Positions 1 to 8,887 of a stretch of 64,000 nucleotides of DNA are shown piece by piece. The DNA lies in the NCBI GenBank assembly GCA_025062045.1, contig JANXAF010000003.1, forward strand, positions 149,573 to 213,572. Direction: 5' to 3'. This DNA is from Thermodesulfobacteriota bacterium. Its GTDB lineage: Bacteria > Desulfobacterota > Syntrophorhabdia > Syntrophorhabdales > JANXAF01. The first letter of the stretch is position 1. The number at the start of each line of letters is the position of its first letter. The translations under genes were made by a program, and so were the position numbers. The notes under the pieces were generated by a model that was not told where the DNA came from, did no database searches, and saw only the letters and a list, made by a program, of their open reading frames with translations.

Positions 1-216
1 TACGCCATATTTCACAACTTTGGACACGACACCTGTAGGGGCGACTACGGAGATCGGGGTTTGAGTGAAGATTTCTTTTTAAGACTTGCAAGACAGGTTA
101 AGTCTTACGCATCCTCCCTGTGTGAGGGGAGATACATAGTTATAACCCACGGAGGAGCAAGAAGAGACGTAGCCGAATACATTTTTCCGGAGATCATAAA
201 CATTCTGGCGGAGTAA
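1..216 (+). CDS. Histone deacetylase / acetylpolyamine amidohydrolase family, C-terminal fragment
   Basis: Open from the first base in frame 1 to TAA at 214-216, giving 71 C-terminal residues of a gene that starts outside the window. The segment HNFGHDTCRGDYGDRGLS and the later ITHGGARRDVA resemble the end of the HDAC/AcuC/acetylpolyamine amidohydrolase fold, which has a conserved FD/GHD metal-region motif, a GDYG loop and a final glycine-rich strand. Members are zinc hydrolases that remove acetyl groups from lysine or polyamines; the substrate cannot be read here. It converges with the minus-strand lipoprotein gene starting its 3' end at 242, with about 25 bp between them. Family assignment is fairly firm; specificity is unknown. 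Confidence 0.7.
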   Translation, partial: YAIFHNFGHDTCRGDYGDRGLSEDFFLRLARQVKSYASSLCEGRYIVITHGGARRDVAEYIFPEIINILAE

Positions 217-241
217 AAAGGAAGGGTTCGCAAAAAGAGTC

Positions 242-733
242 TTAAGTTTTTTGAGATTTTTTTATCTCTAAGAAGTTCAGGCAGAGATACCCGCTTTGGT
301 TCTGCCAGCATATTTTTGGTTCTTTCTTTGACCAGTCGTAGGTCACTCGATAAGAACCCTTATCAAGCGTGAGGATCTCCTTTTGTCTGAGATACTCACC
401 CGCAAACCATATATCCTCTATGATTTCTCCGATGGGAAAATAGAGTAGGTCCCTAAATTCTTCATTTTCTTCTCCAAATGTTACGTAACTGCGCGATCCT
501 TTCAAAGTGAGAAGTGTCGTTCCAAAAGGTCCTAAGATTTCGGCTCTGAAATCTGGGTAATTCAAGTTAAAACTGATAAATCCCTCAAATGAGAAACTGC
601 TAGTAGCTACACTTAATTCGCAGTATGCAATTATAGTTGATGCATCTTTAGGCCACTCAGTTCGGTATATCTTTTTGGAACATGAACTAAAAATAAAAAG
701 GATCAAAAAGACGCAGAAACCGAACCTACGCAT
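242..733 (-). CDS. LolB-like outer-membrane lipoprotein
   Basis: A 163-residue protein with a lipoprotein signal: basic N-terminus, hydrophobic stretch, and lipobox FSSC with the lipidated Cys at residue 18. The segment FEGFISFNLNYPDFRAEI followed by LGPFGTTLLTL resembles the beta-sheet core of LolB and DUF4292-type proteins, which receive or carry lipoproteins or lipids at the outer membrane. It lies 5 bp downstream of the TPR gene and is probably co-transcribed with it, an arrangement seen in delta-proteobacterial genomes. The LolB link rests on short sequence resemblance; a generic lipoprotein is the alternative. Confidence 0.6.
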   Translation of the reverse strand: MRRFGFCVFLILFIFSSCSKKIYRTEWPKDASTIIAYCELSVATSSFSFEGFISFNLNYPDFRAEILGPFGTTLLTLKGSRSYVTFGEENEEFRDLLYFPIGEIIEDIWFAGEYLRQKEILTLDKGSYRVTYDWSKKEPKICWQNQSGYLCLNFLEIKKSQKT

Positions 734-738
734 AAAAA

Positions 739-2412
739 CTACTGATTTTTTCTTTCAAGCCTTTCTTTGAGTTCTTTTAACTTCTTTTCCAAGTCCCGTT
801 TTTTCTCCAACCTTTTTTCTAGCCTCAGAGACTTCTCAAAGTACTCGATAGCCCTCTCCAAGTTACCAAGAGCCATATACACATCCCCTAGATGTTCTAA
901 GACAGTGGGATCATCCGGTAAAAGTTCGTAGGCCTTAAGTAACTGCTCTAGAGCTTCCTCTAGACGGCCCTGTCTATAATACACCCACCCAAGACTGTCT
1001 ATTATGTATCCGGCATTCGGCTTTTTCTTTAAGGCTTTTTTTATCATCTCTTCTGCCTGCTCTAGGTTTACGTTTCTGTCGGCAAAAGTGTAGCCAATAA
1101 AGTTTAAAGCGTCCGCGTGCTCAGGATCTATCGAAAGTATTCTTTCCATGTATTTTAGTGCTTCTTCTGTTCGTCCAGATCTCTCGTACAACATCCCTAG
1201 GCCGTACAAAACCTCAATGTTTCGCTCGTCCAGTTTTTCAGCTTCCTTTAGGATTTCAATACCAACCTCGTAGTCCTCCTTTTCCTCGTAGAGCCAGGAA
1301 AGCATAAGGTACACGTCCGGTTTGTTTTTCAGCCTTGGGAAAAATTCTTTGAGTCTTTTTATCCCTTCGTCGACCATGTTAGCCTTTATGTAGAGGAACG
1401 TCAAGTGCCTTAGAGCTGTCGGAAACTCCTCCGAGTCAAGAGGAACTTTCAACAACTCCTCGATCGCGTTCTTGTATAATCCTTTCTCCCTCAGTGCCTG
1501 GCTGAGATACAACCTTACAGTTCCGTTGTTAGGGTCAGAGCCGAGAAAGAGGTTGAATTCACGGATTGCTTCATCGTAACGTCCCATTTCCATGTAAAGA
1601 AGACCTATCTTTACCCTAAAAGAGAGATCTTTCCTGTCGATTTCGGAAAGTTTCTCGAACTCAGATATGGCTTTCTCGTAGTTTTTCTCTCTCACGTATA
1701 TGTTTGCGATTCTTGCCCTCACAGCCCTGTTTAGAGGATTGATCGTTAGAATTTTTTGATACGTCTCTTTGGCTTTCGCCAATTCCCCCTCTATCTCGTA
1801 TACGGTTGCCAGATCGAAAAGCCCTATCTCGAAATTCGGTTTTATCTCAAGTAGTCTTATGAAGTATTCTTTTGCAGCTTTGTAATCCTTTAGTTCCGCC
1901 CTTATCCTTCCCAGATAGTACAGGGCAATTATATTTTCTGGATCGTAAGATAAGATCTTCTCGTAAATTTTTTGAGCATCTCCAAAAGCTCCCTGAAGTA
2001 ACATTACCGATCCTAAATGGATGTAACACTCTGTATCATTCTCGAAGAACTCGGCACACTTTTCATACATTTTTTTTGCACCTTCTAGATTACCTTGCGA
2101 AGAGTAAAGTCCTCCAAGAATGATAAGAGCATTCCTATTTCTTGGATTGATCCTTAACGCCTCTTTGAGATGGAATTCGGCCCTTTTTAGGTCCCCCTTT
2201 CGGAGATAGAAACTGCCGAGTTCCTCCCTTAATTGGGAAGACGATGGATCAAACTTTATCGCTTGTTCTAGATCCGCTATAGCTTCATCGTAATTACCTT
2301 TGACGGCCTTATCGATTGCCCTAAGGAAATAGTATATTGCGGAAGAGTGATAAAAACCCCAAACTAGTGCTGGAGAGAAAAAGAGAAGAAAAAGAAGGAT
2401 CCATTTTTTCAC
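739..2412 (-). CDS. Secreted tetratricopeptide-repeat protein
   Basis: A 557-residue protein with an N-terminal signal peptide (MKKWILLFLLFFSPALVWG) followed by about 14-15 consecutive 34-residue TPR units. The units are recognisable by the recurring pattern of G-Y/L/A-Y, A-I/L/F and P at positions 8, 20 and 32. The C-terminus becomes a charged Lys/Glu/Arg helix. TPR superhelices are protein-protein scaffolds; in this position next to a LolB-like lipoprotein it may act in the periplasm or outer membrane. The start is supported by GAGGGTG about 8 bases upstream. No catalytic domain is visible, so the partner cannot be named. Confidence 0.85.
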   Translation of the reverse strand: MKKWILLFLLFFSPALVWGFYHSSAIYYFLRAIDKAVKGNYDEAIADLEQAIKFDPSSSQLREELGSFYLRKGDLKRAEFHLKEALRINPRNRNALIILGGLYSSQGNLEGAKKMYEKCAEFFENDTECYIHLGSVMLLQGAFGDAQKIYEKILSYDPENIIALYYLGRIRAELKDYKAAKEYFIRLLEIKPNFEIGLFDLATVYEIEGELAKAKETYQKILTINPLNRAVRARIANIYVREKNYEKAISEFEKLSEIDRKDLSFRVKIGLLYMEMGRYDEAIREFNLFLGSDPNNGTVRLYLSQALREKGLYKNAIEELLKVPLDSEEFPTALRHLTFLYIKANMVDEGIKRLKEFFPRLKNKPDVYLMLSWLYEEKEDYEVGIEILKEAEKLDERNIEVLYGLGMLYERSGRTEEALKYMERILSIDPEHADALNFIGYTFADRNVNLEQAEEMIKKALKKKPNAGYIIDSLGWVYYRQGRLEEALEQLLKAYELLPDDPTVLEHLGDVYMALGNLERAIEYFEKSLRLEKRLEKKRDLEKKLKELKERLERKNQ

Positions 2413-2453
2413 ACCCTCATAATACCATACGGTAGGATGGAAAATCTAGGAAG

Positions 2454-2494
2454 GCAAACCGAAGCAAGGAGATTCCATCCTTGCTTCGGTTTGC
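2454..2494 (-). terminator. Perfect 16-bp hairpin after fdhA
   Basis: Arms 2454-2469 and 2479-2494 are perfect inverted complements (GCAAACCGAAGCAAGG in the left arm) around a 9-base loop. The hairpin starts 12 bp beyond the fdhA stop codon on the minus strand and precedes the TPR gene. The downstream tract is only moderately T-rich (CTTCCTAGATTTT), so it may stabilise the 3' end as well as, or instead of, terminating transcription. Confidence 0.75.
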
Positions 2495-2506
2495 TGTCAA
2501 TCTAAT

Positions 2507-5176
2507 TTAGGCAGCTTTCGATATTTTTACGGCTGTAAATTTGAGTTCAGTAATCTTACATTCGGGGTCGAAACTCGTGCCTGTTAAGACATTCACGGGA
2601 GAATTGGGGTAGTGGAAGGTAGTAAAGACAGTCCCTTTTTGAACTCGGTCCGTCAGTTTAGCTTTGAGAAGTACGGACCCTCTTCTACTTTCTACTTTTA
2701 CATTCTCCCCATCTTTTATCCCCAGATACTCAGCATCCTTCGGGTTCATCTCTAGGGTTGCTTCAGGAGCCAAGCTGTTTATGAGAGCTGACTTTCCGGT
2801 CATCGTTGCGGAATGGTAGTGATAATAGTGTCGGCCGATGATTAGTACAAATGGAAAGTCGTCATCCAAGGCGTCAGCTGGGGGCCTATATTCAACCGGT
2901 AAGAATAGACCCTTTCCCCTTACTATCCCACCCACATGAAGGATAGGCGTTCCAGGATGGTCTTCCGATGGGCATGGCCAATGGATCCCGCCCTGTTCTA
3001 ATCGCTCGTAAGTTATCCCGGCGTATTGCGGCGTAACTTTCCTTATCTCTTCAAAGACATCTTTTGGCGATTTGTAGTCCATCCAATAGCCCCACTTGTT
3101 TGCGAGCATCATTATGATTTCCCAATCCGGCTTTGCACCATCAGGCGCTGGAATGACTCTTCTTACTCGCTGAACCTTTCTTTCCGTATTTGTAAAAGTC
3201 CCGTCCTTCTCAAGGAAGGAACACGCAGGAAGTACAACGTGGGCAAGCTTTGCAGTCTCTGTTAAAAATATGTCCTGGACAACCAAAAACTCTAAAGATT
3301 CGAAAGCCGTCCTTACATGGTTCAAATCCGGGTCCGTAACAAGTGGATTCTCCCCCATTATGTACATGGCCTTTATTTTGCCTTCTTGCGCGGCTTCCAC
3401 CATCTCAGTTAAGGTTAAGCCAGGGCTTTCCGGCAATTTATGTCCCCATGCCTCTTCGAACTTCTCTCTTATTTGGGGTATATCGATTCTCTGATATCCT
3501 GGGTAAACATTAGGAAGCCCCCCCATGTCACAGGCACCCTGAACATTGTTCTGTCCCCTAAGCGGATTTATACCTGATCCAGGCCTACCTATGTGCCCAC
3601 AGAGAAGGGCTAAATTAGAAAGAGCCTTCACATTATCTGTTCCGTGGGAATGTTGTGTAAGACCCATGCAGTAAACTATGGAAGCCCTTTCGGCAGAAGC
3701 ATACATTTTTGCAACTTTAATTAACTCTTCCTTCGTTATTCCTGTTATCTGCTCGACAAGGTCCGGGTTATATTTCTCAACGGTCTTTTCGAAAGCTTCG
3801 AAATTATCAGTGTTAGCTTCGATAAATTCCCTCTTGTGCAAATTTTCCTTTATTATTATGTGGCAAAGGCCATTAATTAGGGCGACATCAGTCCCGGGCC
3901 TTATTTTTAAGAACACGGTAGCTTCCTCTGTTAAATCTATCGCCCGCGGGTCAATAACTACAAGCTTTACACCCCTGTATTTTGCCAAGTGTTTAAGCCA
4001 CATCCCTATAACAGGGTGATTCTCGGTAGGATTACTTCCAGAAACTATTATCACCTCCGAATTTTTTAGGTCATCAATGTTATTGGTCATTGCACCAGAA
4101 CCGAGTGTTGTGGCAAGCCCTGCCACCGTAGGAGAGTGTCAGAGTCGGGCACAGTGGTCCACGTTGTTTGTTCCTATAACTGCCCTCATAAACTTCTGAA
4201 ACAGATAGTTGTCTTCATTCGTGCATCTGGCGGAGCAGAGCCCTCCAATAGAGTTGCTGCCATAAGTTTCCTTTATCTCCGAAAACCTCCTTACGATGAG
4301 ATTTAAGGCTTCGTCCCACGTTGTCTCGATAAAGGTGTCTCTTACCCGAATAAGGGGCTTTGTAAGCCTTTCTTTGCTCATCGCAAACTCGTAGGCAAAT
4401 CTGCCTTTGACGCACAAGGTCCCTTTGTTTGGTCCGTTGGTGCCGTCTGCCGTAACCTTGATGATCCTTTTGCCCAAAACGTGAAAATCAAGAACGCAAC
4501 CCACTCCGCAGTATCCACATACGGTTTTGACTCTCTTCGTTTGCCAAATTCTCCCCTTTATCGGACTTACGTTTTCGGTCAAGGCCCCGACTGGGCATAC
4601 GGACAAGCACTCTCCGCAACTTATGCACTTTTGCGGATTTACGGCCTCTATTTTCGCTTCCATACCTTGTCCAACGATGTCTAGCACCTCCCTGCCAACC
4701 CATTCTCTGCAAACCCTCACACATCTCTGACAGAGGACACACCGCGCTGGATGATGTTTTATTGCTTGAGTGGCCCACCCATTTCCGTTCTTTTTCGGTT
4801 TCAGTTTAGGAAGGGTGACCTTTTCGATCTCATATTCGTATACCAAATCCTGTAAAACGCATTCCCCTGCTTTGTCACATATCGGACAGTCAAGAGGATG
4901 ATTCATAAGCAAAAGTTGGAGGATCTCCCTTCTTATGTTTTTAATTCTCTCTGTGTGCGTAAAAACCCTCATTCCGTCAGAAACGTAACTCTCACACGCC
5001 GGAATCGGTTTTTCGAACCCTTCAACCTCGACTACGCAGATCCTACATGAACCAATAGGAAGCACTTTCTCGAGATAGCAGAGTGTAGGAATCCTAATAC
5101 CGGCCCTTTTCGCGCACGCAAGGATAGTCTCGTTTTCTTTTGCCTTGATTTCTTTCCCGTCGATGTAAACTATCAT
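2507..5176 (-). CDS. fdhA: Selenocysteine formate dehydrogenase alpha subunit (UGA at 4139-4141 read as Sec)
   Basis: One 889-residue protein in two open segments joined by an in-frame TGA in the context HCARL-U-HSPTVAG, the known active-site site of formate dehydrogenases; Sec is residue 346. The N-terminus is NuoG-like: a [2Fe-2S] ferredoxin (Cys33, 44, 47, 61), a His93/Cys97/100/106 cluster, two [4Fe-4S] ferredoxin motifs (Cys146-156 and Cys184-194), then the Cys220/223/227 cluster and the molybdopterin/tungstopterin domain. It oxidises formate or reduces CO2. The start has AAGGAGGGGG upstream. No NuoE/F-like partner genes are adjacent; upstream instead are etfB-etfA, so the electron partner is unclear. 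Function requires selABCD elsewhere in the genome. Confidence 0.95.
4110..4126 (-). promoter_or_regulatory. Bacterial SECIS hairpin of fdhA
   Basis: After the UGA the mRNA has 18 nt and then the loop of a perfect 6-bp hairpin: GUGGCA (4126-4121), loop GGGCU (4120-4116), UGCCAC (4115-4110). Stem position and the G-starting loop match the E. coli fdhF SECIS, whose loop GGUCU also begins 18 nt after UGA. SelB should bind here to deliver Sec-tRNA. Confidence 0.85.
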
Positions 5177-5280
5177 CGCCTGGCCCCCTCCTTTTGATTA
5201 TGGCTAGCTCTTTACGCGAGCGGCCAAAAATGAATAAGAGACGACTTGGAAGGCTGGGCCTCCGAAAATTTGAAAATCCA

Positions 5281-6264
5281 TTACCTTCCCAGCTTGGCTT
5301 TGAACTTTTCTATAAGCTTTGGAATCACCTGATAGAGGTCTCCCACTATCCCAAACGTGGCAATTTTAAATATGGGAGCATCAGGGTCTTTGTTTATGGC
5401 CACGATACAGTCTGATGTCCTCATACCGGCAAGATGCTGGATTGCGCCAGAGATACCACAAGCGATGTAAAGTTTAGGCTTTACAGTCTTTCCTGTCTGT
5501 CCGACCTGATGTTCGTATGGGATCCATCCAGAATCTACAGCCGCTCTAGATGCCCCAACAGCCCCACCTATAAGATCTGCAAACTCCTTAAGGAGATTAA
5601 AGCCTTCGGGTTTTCCGACTCCTCTTCCCCCTGAAACTATAATGTCTGCCTCGACCAGATTTACTGTAACTGCTGATTTAACAAAATCGAGGATTTTGAT
5701 TAGGGCGTCCGATTCTCCAATTGACACACTTTCCTTTATGATCTCTCCTTCCTGACCGTCCTTTTTTTCGGGCATTTCGAAAGCTTTCGGCCTCACAGTA
5801 ACGAGTTTAGGAGTAACTCTTTCATTTGCCACTGTGACGTTGAATCTTCCACCAAAGGCGGACCGAACCATCTTTAAAACATTACCGTCATGGTAAACAT
5901 TTATAGCATCGGCGCAAAGTCCAACCTGAAGTTTTCCCGCAACACCAGAGGAAAGGTCAGTTCCCTGCGTTGTGGATCTAAAGAGGACGATGTCTGGTCC
6001 ATACTTACTTATAAGTTCGCAGGCAGATTTAGTGAAAAGGTCACTTCTAAAACTTTTAAGAAGAGGGTTAGATACAACGTAAACCTTTTCGGCCCCGTAC
6101 GAGAAGGCTTCTTTTGCAAGAGGGTCAACATTTTCTCCGATTATCAGCGCACAGACCTTCCCGCCTCTTTCCTGAGCAAGTTTTTTACCTATTCCTAAAA
6201 GTTCGAAAGAGAGTGGGGATGCAACACCGTCTTTATGCTCTATGTATACCCAAACGTCTCCCAT
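5281..6264 (-). CDS. etfA: Electron transfer flavoprotein alpha subunit
   Basis: A 327-residue ETF alpha subunit. The N-terminal half is the alpha/beta nucleotide-binding-like domain. The C-terminal half has the FAD-binding signature: SGGRGVGKPEGF, then AVGASRAAVDSGW, then HQVGQTGKTVKPKLYIACG. It partners with EtfB, 10 bp upstream in the same operon, to shuttle electrons between acyl-CoA dehydrogenases or other flavoproteins and the membrane or Fe-S proteins. Immediately downstream, after 104 bp, lies fdhA, an uncommon neighbour. Whether this ETF is an ordinary or a bifurcating type cannot be settled from motifs alone. Confidence 0.95.
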   Translation of the reverse strand: MGDVWVYIEHKDGVASPLSFELLGIGKKLAQERGGKVCALIIGENVDPLAKEAFSYGAEKVYVVSNPLLKSFRSDLFTKSACELISKYGPDIVLFRSTTQGTDLSSGVAGKLQVGLCADAINVYHDGNVLKMVRSAFGGRFNVTVANERVTPKLVTVRPKAFEMPEKKDGQEGEIIKESVSIGESDALIKILDFVKSAVTVNLVEADIIVSGGRGVGKPEGFNLLKEFADLIGGAVGASRAAVDSGWIPYEHQVGQTGKTVKPKLYIACGISGAIQHLAGMRTSDCIVAINKDPDAPIFKIATFGIVGDLYQVIPKLIEKFKAKLGR

Positions 6265-6274
6265 TTTTTCCTCC

Positions 6275-7072
6275 TTACTTTATAATTTTGAGATCAAGTA
6301 GCTTGGAAACCAAAGTTTCTGCTATCTCTTCTAAATCACCTTTGAGTATCTCTCCCTGTCCTTTTGGGGGTGGCACAGATATCTCTGTTACCCTTGTTGC
6401 TGAAGCTGCGAGTCCAATTTTGTCTTTTTCGAGCCCCAAATCATCGCAGTTCCACTTAGGTATTTCCATCTTAGCCGCTTTTCTGATACCCATAAGGTTT
6501 GGAAGTCTAGGCTCATTTATGCCCTTAATTACCGAAACAACAGCAGGTAATTTGCCTTCCACCACCTCAAATCCACCCTCGATTGCTCTCTCAACAACTA
6601 TCCTTTTAGCCTTGAAGTCTATCTCCCTTATCTTTGCAACATAGGTAAGTGGAGTATAACCTAAGATCGAAGCGATTTCACCGGGCACGGCACCAGTGGA
6701 ACCATCGGTTGATTGCCTACCCATAAAAACTATATCCACATCCCCTATCTTTTTTATGGCATTTGCCAAAGCGTATGCGGTACCGAAGGTGTCAGATCCT
6801 GAAAGCTGAGGATCGTTTATGTGGTAAACACCGTTCACACCCAGCGCAAGGGCATTTCTTAAAACCTCTTGGGCTCTTTCAGGTCCCATGGATATCGCAT
6901 ATATCTCGCAGTCGTATTTCTCTCTCGTAAGTAGTGCCTCTTCAATTGCAAACTCGTCAAAGGGATTTGTTATGGGGTCAATGGCATCCCTTTTTAGTAC
7001 ACCCTTCTCAGTATCCCATTTTATTTCGGCTTCGGTATCCGGGACCTGCTTGACACAAACAGCAATCTTCAT
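6275..7072 (-). CDS. etfB: Electron transfer flavoprotein beta subunit
   Basis: A 265-residue ETF beta subunit beginning MKIAVCVKQVPDTEAE. An in-frame start 36 bases earlier (7108) exists, but the ATG at 7072 has GGGGAGGT about 6 bases upstream and matches where family members begin. The conserved NPFDEFAIEEAL segment, and the later region carrying GRQSTDGSTGAVPGEIA, are typical of the AMP/FAD-contact regions of EtfB. First gene of the etfBA(-fdhA) unit; a sigma70-type promoter is visible at 7114-7140. Likely role is electron transfer from acyl-CoA oxidation. Confidence 0.95.
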   Translation of the reverse strand: MKIAVCVKQVPDTEAEIKWDTEKGVLKRDAIDPITNPFDEFAIEEALLTREKYDCEIYAISMGPERAQEVLRNALALGVNGVYHINDPQLSGSDTFGTAYALANAIKKIGDVDIVFMGRQSTDGSTGAVPGEIASILGYTPLTYVAKIREIDFKAKRIVVERAIEGGFEVVEGKLPAVVSVIKGINEPRLPNLMGIRKAAKMEIPKWNCDDLGLEKDKIGLAASATRVTEISVPPPKGQGEILKGDLEEIAETLVSKLLDLKIIK

Positions 7073-7113
7073 CTTATACCTCCCCTGGAAGTTTATAAAA
7101 AATTTCACAATCT

Positions 7114-7140
7114 TTTATAACAAAAACTGGGGCTTGTCAA
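7114..7140 (-). promoter_or_regulatory. Putative sigma70 promoter of etfBA
   Basis: On the minus strand TTGACA (7140-7135) and TATAAA (7119-7114) are separated by 15 bp, a somewhat short spacer, about 40 bp upstream of the etfB ATG. It lies between the tRNA-Glu gene and etfB, so etf can be transcribed independently of the hydrogenase operon. Confidence 0.5.
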
Positions 7141-7172
7141 CGAAAATCAGACCTTGAGGAGGGGGAAGAAAT

Positions 7173-7247
7173 CGTCCCCAGGGGGATTTGAACCCCCGTT
7201 GCCGGCTTGAAAGACCGGTGTCCTGGGCCTGACTAGACGATGGGGAC
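7173..7247 (-). tRNA. tRNA-Glu (UUC)
   Basis: The minus strand folds as a cloverleaf. Acceptor GUCCCCA pairs with UGGGGAC, the anticodon loop CUUUCAA carries UUC, and the T arm contains GGUUCAAAUCC. The discriminator is G, usual for tRNA-Glu. CCA is not encoded. It follows tRNA-Lys after 3 bp and shares its promoter. Confidence 0.95.
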
Positions 7248-7250
7248 TTA

Positions 7251-7324
7251 TGGGCCGTGGAGGACTCGAACCTCCGACTCTCTGCTTAAAAGGCAGATAC
7301 TCTACCAGCCTGAGTTAACGGCCC
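7251..7324 (-). tRNA. tRNA-Lys (UUU)
   Basis: Minus-strand cloverleaf with acceptor GGGCCGU/ACGGCCC, anticodon loop CUUUUAA (UUU), T arm GGUUCGAGUCC and discriminator A. CCA is not encoded. First gene of a Lys-Glu tRNA pair inserted between the hydrogenase operon and etfBA. Confidence 0.95.
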
Positions 7325-7334
7325 GTGGCGTATA

Positions 7335-7363
7335 AGCATATGAAAATTCGGCCGTAAAGTCAA
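7335..7363 (-). promoter_or_regulatory. Putative promoter of the tRNA-Lys/tRNA-Glu pair
   Basis: TTGACT (7363-7358), 17-bp spacer, TATGCT (7340-7335) on the minus strand, 11 bp before the tRNA-Lys 5' end. Confidence 0.6.
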
Positions 7364-7371
7364 GAATAGAG

Positions 7372-7391
7372 GGTTAAGAAGATTCCTAACC
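7372..7391 (-). terminator. Hairpin after hydrogenase large subunit gene
   Basis: The minus strand reads GGTTAGGAATCTTCTTAACC, an 8-9 bp stem with one wobble, 13 bp beyond the mvhA stop. The following CTCTATTC is only weakly T-rich. Probable end of the hydrogenase operon. Confidence 0.4.
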
Positions 7392-7404
7392 GACAGAAAC
7401 TTAG

Positions 7405-8871
7405 CTAAAATCTGCTCACTCTGTCTATTACCGTACCTTTCGAATCCCGTATCTCTATCATAAGAGGCATTCTTCCTGGAATTACGTGTGTTGCGCAACC
7501 AAAGCAAGGATCATAGGCACGAAATGCCATCTCCACATAGTTTAAGAGTCCTTCCTTGTCTTCCAATCTTCCCTTACTTATGAATGCCTTTGCAGCTTTT
7601 TTCACAGAGAGAGCTATGGGAGCAGCGTTGTGCTGGGTTGCAACGATAAGATTAACCCTTGTTACAATGCCTTTTCCATCTACTTCGTAGTCATGAATGA
7701 GAACCCCCCTACAGGCTTCCAAGCACCCCACACCTTTTCCTGTCAGTTCGTAGTTTGTGTTTCGTATATCTTTTCCAGTAAGGAGTGGATCATTCGCTAT
7801 TTTTTGCATCTCCTCAGCAGCCTGCAAGGCCTCAATTAGTCTTGCCCAGTGATACGCCAAAGTGCTATGAACTGGCTTTCCCAAAAGGGAGACCATTTCT
7901 TCATGCTCCTTTTGAGCAAGGGGAGTGGCCATACCGTAACAGACGTTGTATCTCGCAAGGGGTCCCACTCGGTAAAGAGAAGAGTCCCACCCTTCTTTTA
8001 TGCCCTTCCAGCCGAATCTTCTAAGATAGTTCAACTTCACATAAGTCCAAGGCTCAACCCATTCTGCAATATGCTCCACGTATTCCCTGGGATGAAAGAA
8101 TGCGATTTCGTTTCCATCAGGATCCACAATCCTCAACATACCTTCATAATAACTTTGCCTCATATAGTCATCAACCATTCCCATATAGTAAGTTTTTAGT
8201 GTGTATGCATCACTCATTATCAGATCTAAATATTCGCGTCTTCCTAAAACCTTTTCTTTAAAAAGCTTAAGAGCATATATTGCAAATTTTACACACATAT
8301 TCGCAGTTTCCAAAATGAAATTCCTGTCCTCCTCCTTTATGCCTTTCGAGACACCTCCTGGAAGCCCTCCTTCAGGGTGTGCAGGTTTACTTGCGATAAG
8401 CTTTATGATATTTCTTGTCCTTTTTCTAACTTCAATAACTTCTTTTGCCAATTCGACACCAAGTTCTTCAATGATCCCTAAAATGTTTCTCTTTTTTGGA
8501 CTAGCATCGGGCCCAACTATGAAATCAGGTGCCCCGAGGAAAAAAAAATGCAAGAAATGGTCTTCCACGTAAGCCGCGCAAAGTTGCAGTTTTCTTATTA
8601 GTTTCGCTGTCGGTGTCGGAGCTGCCCCATAAATTACATCTAGAGCCTTAGTAGAAGCCAAATTGTGAGGAGTTGGACAGACACCGCATATGTTCGGAAC
8701 TATCCTTGGCATCTCTTCTACTGGTCTTCCAATGCAGAACTTTTCAAAGCCCCTAAGCTCAGTGACCTGAAAGTAGGCCTCTTCCACGTCGCCGTCGTCA
8801 TTCAAGAATATGTCGATCTTTCCGTGGCCTTCGAGCCTTGTTACTGGATTTATCGTTAGTCTTTCGCCCAT
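7405..8871 (-). CDS. mvhA: [NiFe] hydrogenase large subunit, group 3 (MvhA/FrhA-like)
   Basis: A 488-residue catalytic subunit. The N-terminal nickel motif is ICGVCPTPHN (Cys62, Cys65) and the C-terminal one is DPCFGCATH (Cys456, Cys459, His462), followed by 26 residues expected to be cut off by a maturation endopeptidase. All four nickel ligands are Cys, with no Sec. The open frame reaches 8919, but the ATG at 8871 has AGGTGG about 6 bases upstream and leaves a 16-bp gap after the small-subunit gene, so I chose it. It interconverts H2 with protons and electrons in the cytoplasm, with MvhG and the FAD/MvhD protein encoded just upstream. Confidence 0.93.
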   Translation of the reverse strand: MGERLTINPVTRLEGHGKIDIFLNDDGDVEEAYFQVTELRGFEKFCIGRPVEEMPRIVPNICGVCPTPHNLASTKALDVIYGAAPTPTAKLIRKLQLCAAYVEDHFLHFFFLGAPDFIVGPDASPKKRNILGIIEELGVELAKEVIEVRKRTRNIIKLIASKPAHPEGGLPGGVSKGIKEEDRNFILETANMCVKFAIYALKLFKEKVLGRREYLDLIMSDAYTLKTYYMGMVDDYMRQSYYEGMLRIVDPDGNEIAFFHPREYVEHIAEWVEPWTYVKLNYLRRFGWKGIKEGWDSSLYRVGPLARYNVCYGMATPLAQKEHEEMVSLLGKPVHSTLAYHWARLIEALQAAEEMQKIANDPLLTGKDIRNTNYELTGKGVGCLEACRGVLIHDYEVDGKGIVTRVNLIVATQHNAAPIALSVKKAAKAFISKGRLEDKEGLLNYVEMAFRAYDPCFGCATHVIPGRMPLMIEIRDSKGTVIDRVSRF

Positions 8872-8887
8872 TTTACCACCTACCTTT

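Noticed and set aside
4215..4778. Open frames on both strands inside fdhA
   Set aside because: They overlap the strongly supported Fe-S/molybdopterin coding frame and show no family motifs or ribosome sites; they are shadows.
5177..5280. Small gene between fdhA and etfA (plus-strand open frame at 5194)
   Set aside because: It lacks a ribosome site, runs into etfA on the opposite strand and resembles nothing known.
7405..8871. Selenocysteine in the hydrogenase large subunit
   Set aside because: Both C-terminal nickel ligands are encoded as Cys, and there is no in-frame TGA.
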